Shown here piece after piece: positions 62,560 through 64,000 of a stretch of DNA of 64,000 nucleotides. The notes under the pieces are model-generated. The model ran no database searches. It had not been told where the DNA came from and was given only the letters and a program-made list of their open reading frames with translations. The stretch's first letter is position 1. The number at the start of each line of letters is the position of its first letter. The stretch spans positions 1,488,001 to 1,552,000 of the forward strand of contig JANCRA010000012.1 of the NCBI GenBank assembly GCA_024362935.1, given 5' to 3'. A program made the position numbers and the translations under genes. This DNA comes from Setophaga petechia. Lineage: Eukaryota > Chordata > Aves > Passeriformes > Parulidae.

Positions 62560-62774
62560 TCCAGCAGTTATTAGTTGAAAATAATTGATTAAATTATTTA
62601 AAGTTCCCTGAAACAAGTCTGATTTGCCCATTACAGTACTTGGTGAGTGATTTCCTTTTCTCCATCTCAGCTCATGAGGTTTTTCACCTTATTTTCTCCC
62701 CCTGTTCTGCTGAGGGGGGGAGTGACAAAAGGCTCAGTGGGCGTCTGGCAGCCAGCCAAGGTCATCCCACCACT
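62560..62774 (+). mobile_element. LTR fragment (R/U5 end) of an endogenous retrovirus
   Basis: The right half reads TTGGTGAGTGATTTCCTTTT, CATCTCAGCTCATGAGGTTT, TTATTTTCTCCCCCTG, GGGGGGGAGTGACAAAAGG and CTGGCAGCCAGCCAAGGTCA, ending near CCCACCACT at 62774. This is the U5 end of a bird LTR family related to the one at 4282-4533, which is seen there in reverse. The left half (TAATTGATTAAATTATTTAA) fits the R region of the same family. U3 and the TATA box are not recognisable, although similarity may extend left to about 62400. No coding remains and no target duplication. Confidence 0.72.
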
Positions 62775-64000
62775 CTTGTATTGAGCACTACTCCAAAGAC
62801 ACAACTGCTCTATTTTTACGTTAAGGTCAGAAGCCAAATGAAGTTGGAAATTGTTTTTCAGAACAAGGCATGGCTTCTCGGACACTGCCAGTTTCAGTGG
62901 TGATCACTGCTTTATCACCAAGACAATGAAGTATGTTTGATATTAAAATAGCAACATAAGTACCCATGTTTTGCAAGGGAAGTTGCCATCCGCAAACTCA
63001 ATTTCAATTGTATCAAAGTGTAGAAGGGAAAAAAAATTGTATTGTCTCTCAACCATAAGGCATCATATTTCCATGCAATTTCCTGCTGATTGAACAGGCT
63101 TTTCCCCCCAATTTACACTTCTGAAGAAATGTATGACTTCTAAAGTAGATGTTATTTTTGGAATTTTCCACTAAAAAAAAACCTGACAGGAAAAATTTAC
63201 ACTTATATGGCATCTTTAGAAAATAAGTTAAAAGATATATATAATATTTAACAAGGATAATATATTTTCCAAGGCCGGCGGGGGAGAGGGGGGGAAATTC
63301 CAAAATTAGTCAACTTTAATTTATTTTCCTTTAACATGATACCACCTTGAACAAAAATGGAGATTTTTTCCTTGAATTGGCAGTTAGTCACACATAACAA
63401 TATTTATAAATATAAAACCCTTTTTTTGAATGTGTGTGTTTGTTTCAATCACTTAGCATATATAAAAGCATAACTGAGCAGCAAAACTAGATGGAGATTT
63501 TAATAATCTTAAGCTTTACATTGCAGGTGAATGACTACTTCTGTTAAAGTTACCTTGTGGCCATTTTAGTAAAACAAACAAAAAAAAAAAACAACTTTGA
63601 AGTGATTTAAGGACTGAATCTTCTCCTAACTAGTAATATTTGCACCACTAGATGTAATTTTTGGGCTGAGAATAAATGTCAAGATATCCTGGTTAACCTA
63701 TACCTTTTGTACTACTGAATCACAGAGAAGATCAGCTATACTCAGGTTTGAAAGAGAGGTCATGAATGGAGAGCTCTGAGGACAACCAGTAATCAACACA
63801 TATTTTCACTGATCTAGATCCTCAATTGGTAAAAATCAATATAATTCCTGTGAAGAAAATGGGCTCAATATTGATTTACTTCTTTTGTGAAAATAAGCAC
63901 AGCACTTGGCTCAGCTTCCTGTGTGAAAGAGAACTTTGCTTGGCATAATGGAGAAGAAAATAAGAACTGAAAGTGTCCAAGAACTAAAAAGAAGAATTAA
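62775..64000. other. Unique sequence with a G-rich burst, no gene seen
   Basis: No gene recognised. 63277-63294 is a compact G-rich run in A+T-rich surroundings. No repeat I can name lies next to it. Confidence 0.5.
63277..63294 (+). repeat. G-rich burst (GGCGGGGG...GGGGGGG)
   Basis: Sixteen of 18 bases are G, in runs of two, five, one and seven, preceded by GGCC. It lies between TA-rich and A-rich sequence, so the change in composition is abrupt. Confidence 0.85.

Overview
This window looks like non-coding DNA from a bird nuclear genome, most likely a songbird macrochromosome. The sequence is A+T-rich and CpG-poor throughout. It contains CR1 retrotransposon pieces, several still ending in the GATTCTGTG-type 3' tail typical of bird CR1, and LTRs that resemble families I know from passerines. 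The class (bird) is well supported by CR1. The order (songbird) is inference from the LTR look-alikes. I recognise no protein-coding gene, tRNA, rRNA, snRNA or CRISPR array. Every open frame is short, and those above about 100 codons are explained by A+T-rich or repeat sequence. The window is therefore a gene desert or the inside of a very long intron.

Layout. 1-4.3 kb is plain unique sequence. An LTR fragment lies at 4.28 kb (minus). A strand-asymmetric T-rich tract lies at 6.74-6.90 kb, followed by an LTR at 7.33-7.69 kb. CR1 pieces lie at 12.35 (+), 15.2 (-) and 16.8 kb (+), and a small palindromic transposon relic at 17.57 kb. 17.6-25.2 kb is mostly unique, with an AT microsatellite at 23.54 kb. 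An LTR in minus orientation lies at 25.2 kb, and an LTR-like block at 32.2 kb.

35.8-42.1 kb is the densest repeat cluster. It holds an LTR (+) at 35.8 kb, an LTR (-) at 37.1 kb, an LTR (+) at 39.7 kb that abuts an internally deleted CR1 (-) with recognisable reverse-transcriptase coding remains, and an old decayed CR1 (+) at 41.6 kb. A solo LTR at 43.3 kb (+) and a second copy of the same family at 56.7 kb (-) each keep 6-bp target-site duplications. At 44.7-45.2 kb one CR1 is nested inside another. A longer CR1 3' part lies at 47.6-48.2 kb, and a last LTR fragment at 62.6 kb.

The elements do not work together as a system. They record separate insertions: older CR1 copies (mutated, broken) and younger LTRs that mostly collapsed to solo LTRs by recombination. 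I saw no gag, pol or env remains near any LTR. No previously undescribed system was found. The most useful leads are the nested CR1 with an apparent 6-bp duplication, the inverted pair of sibling solo LTRs, the palindromic relic, and two short open frames behind good splice-acceptor-like sequences.
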